Origin: Pempheris klunzingeri
Lineage: Eukaryota; Chordata; Actinopteri; Acropomatiformes; Pempheridae
Length of the DNA stretch: 64,000 nucleotides
Assembly (NCBI RefSeq): GCF_042242105.1
Contig: NC_092030.1
Location: forward strand, 8,092,501-8,156,500
Direction of reading: 5' to 3'
Shown: positions 37,801-64,000 of the stretch, one piece after another
How positions within the stretch are numbered: the first letter of the stretch is position 1
Layout of the letters: the number at the start of each line of letters is the position of its first letter
Program-made: the position numbers and the translations under genes
The notes under the pieces: model-generated
What the model was told of the DNA's origin: nothing
The model's input: only the letters and a program-made list of their open reading frames with translations
Databases searched by the model: none

Positions 37801-40800
37801 AACAGGGAGACGGCGCTGATCTGTCTGACGGGGCCTTTGAGCTGGAAGCTGAACGGGTCACTGCTGCTGGCGTCCACACAGGGCGAACTTCCACTGCGGT
37901 GCTGCAGCTCCACTGGGTGGAAGTCTGACGTACTGTGTCAAGAACCAGAACCAGAACCAGCAGAAAAACACATTGTGGTGGTGCTCGTCTCCTCAGACTC
38001 TCTGAGCATGTCTCATGCCTGAACCACCTGGCTGGATTTCTACTCCTTAAACCAAAGATGGTGGCTGTGGAAATGAATAGGGATTGTTTCCATTTTTGTT
38101 TGGGTGAAGGAACAGTGACGTACCATCTGACAAATATTTTGAAATGGATGTGTGAGACGCTGCTGTTGGCACAATGAGTGACTGTACATAATATATGCAC
38201 CGTGCATGTATATGCATTCTTTCACTTGCCTGAACGTAGCTCACTAAGGAACACTATTTCATCTAGGCTACACGCTAACTGACCACTACAGCTGCGTTTT
38301 TATATTTTCTATCGTTTACACATCCACAATAATCAAACTTAAGTTGAAAAGATGAGGCTGGCAGGTCTGGTGTATAGAACTGAAATGATAAGCCACATTT
38401 GACATTTTCATACTTGTTTGTGCAGACATATTTAGGCTGGTACCCAGAAGCACTGCGTTCTGATATCTAGTAATTAATTTGCTGACAATCATCTAATAAA
38501 TTAATCAATTCTTAATGTCTGTTAAACAACCTAGTGAGTTTTGAATTGTTATAGTAAAACTCCTTATATTTCATCTGATCTGCAGGATACTGAGGCAGTC
38601 CAGTCCCTGGTTCCCGGGGTAGATGAGGTAGCCATGCTGAGAGCTGCTGCCACTCTGAGAGAGGGGGACATAGGCCAGCGCACCCCCAGTGGCTCCTTCA
38701 GAGAACAGCAGGCGCTGTCTCTGCTCCATCAGCTCCTCGTGCAGCAGAGTGCCCAGCAGCTCTGGAGGGACGGCATGCACTACGTCAGACAGCAGGGTGC
38801 TGTATGCGTCCAGAGATCTGGAGTGATATGCTTGCCGACATCTGAAAAAAAAAAAAGATGCCACGTGTCAAAATAAAATACCAATCAATATTTATCTATA
38901 TGATTCAAGGTTCTAGCAGACACTCACTTTCACACCAGTCAGTCAGGTCCACTCACATTTTAAAGTTTAGCATGTCAAGGGAGTTTTTCACCTTCCACAT
39001 GTGGATCGAATCCTGGCGATATTTCTGCAGTAACACACACACATACCAATGACATGAAAACCAATAAACGCTGCCACTAGCTCAAAGCAGGTGTACATCA
39101 GCCAACCTTCCAACTGAGGGACGACCCACTCTACCTCTGAGCCACAGCTGCAAACAATGTGGGATGACTGATTAATATCTGGGAACAACTACAGACCAGA
39201 GGACAGTCAAGCATCTGAACACTATGTTTGACGTTTTTCATATCTCAGCCTATGAAGTCATAAAGTCAACATGATGTAAAACCAAATTGTTTGTCTAACA
39301 AGCATTCGAACTAAGTGAATGGATAAAATAAAAGAAATGGTCAGAGAAAGTCTGTTCTTGTAAAACTCACATCTTTCCGTCCTCGTTTGAAGTGGAAGTT
39401 TTCACCAAGAATTGTACTCATGCAACCAAAGGTGTCCTGGCAGTGATCCACATAGAAGTTCTGCATCTAAACATAAAACCTGTTCAGTGCATTGATTAGG
39501 TGAAGAGCCACATTGAATGAGTGACACGTCACATTGCTGATTTTCCATGGAAAGATTCAACCTCTTTAATCTGAGTGACTAAATCAAGTGTGTGAGAATT
39601 AAACTTTACTGTCCTGGTGAGAAATGAGTCTAATTCCACTAGTACCTACTCAGCTCGACTCGGCACGGTTTGGTTGTGTTTCATTACAGAAGCGTACCAC
39701 TTCAAAGTGGGCGGGGTCGTCATAGCAAGGTGGGCCGAAAATCCGGTAGCGTAATTTGTATACGACACAAACAAACACAACTAAGGACATGGAGTGTTTG
39801 GTTTGCGTGTATCCGTTTACCTCGTTCACAGAAATAATAAAAACGCCCGGTCTCTGTTTCCGGGGTTTTAAAAACGGCGGGTTTGATTCTTGTGAACGAG
39901 TCGCTCTCATGACTCATCAAGTGACGCCGCTCCCTGGCCAATCAGTGGCCTGCAGTCTGGTGACGTCGCATTGTCAGCTCGACTCAGCTCGCTTGGAACC
40001 CCGGCCGAGGAGGTACTAAAATAGTATCTGGTACCAGGTACTAGGGCTGGTGGAAACGCAACCAAACCGTGCCGAGTCGAGCCGAGCAGTGCAAGTGGAA
40101 ACGCGGCATTATATTTACAATGCAGTTCCAAACACAGTAACTATAACACACAAATAAACAGAAAACACTGCAGAGGACACGAACCCTTAAATGCATAACT
40201 TGGGTCTTTAGTGACCACATCCCGACTAATTCATTAAAAAAAAAAGCACTTGACCTCTATCCATCCACACTTGACTGCCAAACAACTACACACACACACG
40301 ACAAACATATATACAGTTTTTTGTCTGTTTGCAGGTACACAATCTCTTAAGTGTGAGACCAGCTTGAGATTTTTTTTTTTTTTTATCTGTTGCACTTACA
40401 TGTTCTGTGAAATCCAACGGATCTGGAGGTGTTGAAGGCCAAAGGACAGCTGGAAAAAGTGGCGACATAATGTAACAAATGAACATACAATTAAGACAGA
40501 TGGACACATGTATACAATAAGACAACAGTACAACAGATTTACCCTGTTAACGATATTTGAGACTCAAGCGTAGTAAAATATTCAGAGCTGGACACAACAG
40601 CCACCTGTATATTTGCAAATTATTCTATTACCTTTCAGTGCATTATTTTTGTGTGTCTTTTTTTTTATTATTCAAAAACTATAGAATATATTCTGAATGA
40701 AACCATCCAATGTCAGCAGTTGCAGTTAAGTTTTTCTTTACGGACTCACAGTGTTTGGGGGACAGGAGGGGAACTGCTACTGGCTCAGTGTGACGCCACG

Positions 40801-41850
40801 TCTCCCCTCTGACCCGATGCCTGGACGTAAATGTCCAGCTGGAAAGAGGACCAGAGCTGCTCTGAAACGACAAACACAACCAGACAATACGGTATAACTG
40901 GGAGTCTGACGGTACAGGTGCAGATCAGAGGACATCTTCAAACTGCTGATCAAATCCTACTAACAACCCAAAGAACTAAACTGACAGAGAAAAGCTAACA
41001 CGTCCTCAGAGTGGAAAAGCTGTCAGTTAAAGTTTAACTCATTGTATTAGTTCTAATTTTATTTGCATCATATGGAACTATTCATTCATTTGTTTCTTTT
41101 CCTTGCAGAAATGGGCCTCCAGAAATTTTCAGTCACTTATAAACAGTCAAATTACACATTCTTTGTCCTCTAGCAATAAACTTTGTTTCACGTAGTCAAT
41201 TCTTTTGATTTGGGGTGTTTAAGATTGGGTTTTTACAACATGAAGCTATGACAAATCAGCATTGTGGAAGAATTACTCAGGTAATAGCAGCAATACCAGA
41301 ATGTCCTGCATCTAAAATCTTACTTATTAGAATTTCATTATTGGATTATAATTACTGACAAATCATTAATATTAACAACATTGTTGCAGGTGGTGAATTA
41401 GGAGCTACTTATAACTTTATATGCTGCTGGATAGCTTGTGAAGGGATCATCGGTCTGTAACAATACATTAAAATTAATGTGCAATATCTCAGTAATTCTG
41501 TGAGAAGCATCACTGACGAAAGACACTAATGTCATCAAATCAGTGTGGTGGAGTAAAGGTACCATTTTGGCCTCCAAGCTGTAGTGAAGTAGAAGCAATA
41601 AAAAGCTGAATACTGGCACACAATAGGAAAATATCGTCAGAATCTACCGTAGCACGTGCATATTGACACATGTGGCTCGGACTAATGCTCCTCATGTCTT
41701 AACACCAGTCAGTAGCATTGAGAGCTGGCCCACCTGTGGTCTCACTCGGTCGTAGCAGCCCCAGTTTCCAACGCAATGTCCCATGACGGAGTCCGGTGGT
41801 CCGCAGTTGTAAAACGAAGGAAACAGCTGCTGTGGAAAGTGGAAATCCAT
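31877..41850 (-). CDS. taf1c: TAF1C, SL1/TIF-IB subunit of RNA polymerase I initiation
   Basis: Coding exons (minus): 41850-41734, 40861-40750, 40449-40400, 39466-39371, 39024-38957, 38841-38591, 37924-37793, 37694-37577, 37460-37389, 37353-37167, 36986-36858, 35628-35430, 35276-35139, 34922-33529, 32119-31877. All are GT-AG and phases join into about 1101 residues; human TAF1C has about 870. Landmarks shared with human TAF1C: LLHEELMEQRQRLLFSEGATGGALAYV, QLKGPVRQIS, SDHLCGVW, WRWCEFSAHPRVMLYADRTG, YIVDERFPGVPMLKWDH and the very C-terminus KKKSRMGF. The middle resembles a WD-type beta-propeller. TAF1C works in the nucleolus within SL1, linking TBP on rDNA promoters to Pol I and RRN3; this is family knowledge. 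The 1394-nt penultimate exon encodes a long acidic, Ser-rich and basic low-complexity region that accounts for much of the extra length. Confidence 0.94.
32480..32790. repeat. Possible dispersed repeat in the last taf1c intron
   Basis: A stretch containing GGCCGCCATATTGGGGAGGG and CACCTGAGACATGCAGGTTC looks like a fragment of an interspersed fish repeat. I cannot name it and see no inverted ends. The rest of the 1.4-kb intron (32120-33528) shows nothing recognisable. Confidence 0.3.
36352..36375. repeat. (CA)n microsatellite in taf1c intron
   Basis: Twelve CA units in the intron between exons 36986-36858 and 35628-35430. That 1.2-kb intron shows nothing else of note. Confidence 0.9.
39630..40112. 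mobile_element. MITE with ~50-bp inverted repeats (GTTTCCACT family)
   Basis: The left end (TTCCACTAGTACCTACTCAG, then CTCGACTCGGCACGGTTTGG, to about 39685) matches the reverse of the right end (about 40060-40110) with few mismatches over roughly 50 bp. The ~480-bp body has no transposase. This is the type of short palindromic transposon seen in many fish genomes. It lies inside the taf1c intron 40399-39467. The superfamily is not certain. Confidence 0.8.
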
Positions 41851-41999
41851 TTTATTTGGCATTAACGTGTTAAACGTATTAACGCAGCTAAGAGTCCACG
41901 TCCCGCCACTCTTTCTGTGTGTCTGGGAACATGTCTGAACATGTTGTCCTCCGGATAGGCTAACGCTAGCTCCTCTTGTTAGCTAGCACGAATAAACAC

Positions 42000-42215
42000 G
42001 TTTCCCCTCTTCCGATCATCATGACACGCGTTCTCCAATTACAGCTACAAGCTGTACACGTCGAAGCATGCAGAGGAGCCAGAAAAGACACGAAGCCGAG
42101 TTCAAATTCGTTCAAAGTCCTCGGAGTTTCGTCGAACACGTGTCTGCTCACGACCGGAAGATGACAGCGGAGCTCGGCGCGAGAGCAGCTGGCAAAACAC
42201 TGATACGACTTCCGG

Positions 42216-42220
<5 letters not shown>
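42000..42220. promoter_or_regulatory. Shared promoter region of taf1c and wdr7
   Basis: The two genes diverge here. ETS-type sites occur at 42154-42160 (CCGGAAG) and 42208-42215 (ACTTCCGG), with a third at 42483-42489 (CCGGAAG). Sequence at 41990-42190 is CpG-enriched and no TATA box is evident. These are features of TATA-less divergent housekeeping promoters. Confidence 0.55.

Positions 42221-64000
<21,780 letters not shown>

Overview
The window is nuclear DNA of a ray-finned fish, most likely a percomorph-type teleost. The genes are split into many short GT-AG exons. Their products match vertebrate proteins closely. The intergenic and intronic DNA carries typical fish repeats: CA/TG microsatellites, Tc1-like relics, GTTTCCACT-type MITEs, a Mermaid-like SINE and L2-type LINE tails. 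Gene identities rest on recalled family sequences, not on a search. Exon borders were worked out by hand from splice sites and reading phase.

Layout, left to right. 1-1035: an internally deleted non-LTR retrotransposon (minus strand). 1036-5215: no recognisable gene. 5216-21760: ccni (cyclin I), minus strand, eight coding exons plus a likely 5' non-coding exon, 440 aa. 21760-24505: promoter region between ccni and ccng2, which are head to head. 24506-31344: ccng2 (cyclin G2), plus strand, six of six coding exons found, 334 aa, with a 33-bp minisatellite in the last intron. 30784-42200: taf1c (RNA polymerase I SL1 subunit C), minus strand, 15 coding exons, about 1101 aa, tail to tail with ccng2. 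42150-64000: wdr7 (rabconnectin-3 beta), plus strand, 15 visible coding exons encoding the first ~700 residues. wdr7 is head to head with taf1c and runs off the right edge.

The four genes do not form a pathway. Two are non-canonical cyclins that are also neighbours in human. One is a Pol I initiation factor. One is a regulator of V-ATPase assembly. They alternate in strand (-,+,-,+), giving two divergent promoter regions and one convergent pair of 3' ends.

Points worth a second look: a 111-bp in-frame exon in wdr7 that interrupts an otherwise seamless match to human WDR7; TG repeats lying directly against 3' splice sites in all four genes; a ccng2 minisatellite whose first unit begins at the splice donor; a possible overlapping uORF in ccni; and several structured transposon relics. 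I saw no operon-like, CRISPR or novel defence system; this is ordinary vertebrate genomic sequence with interesting details.
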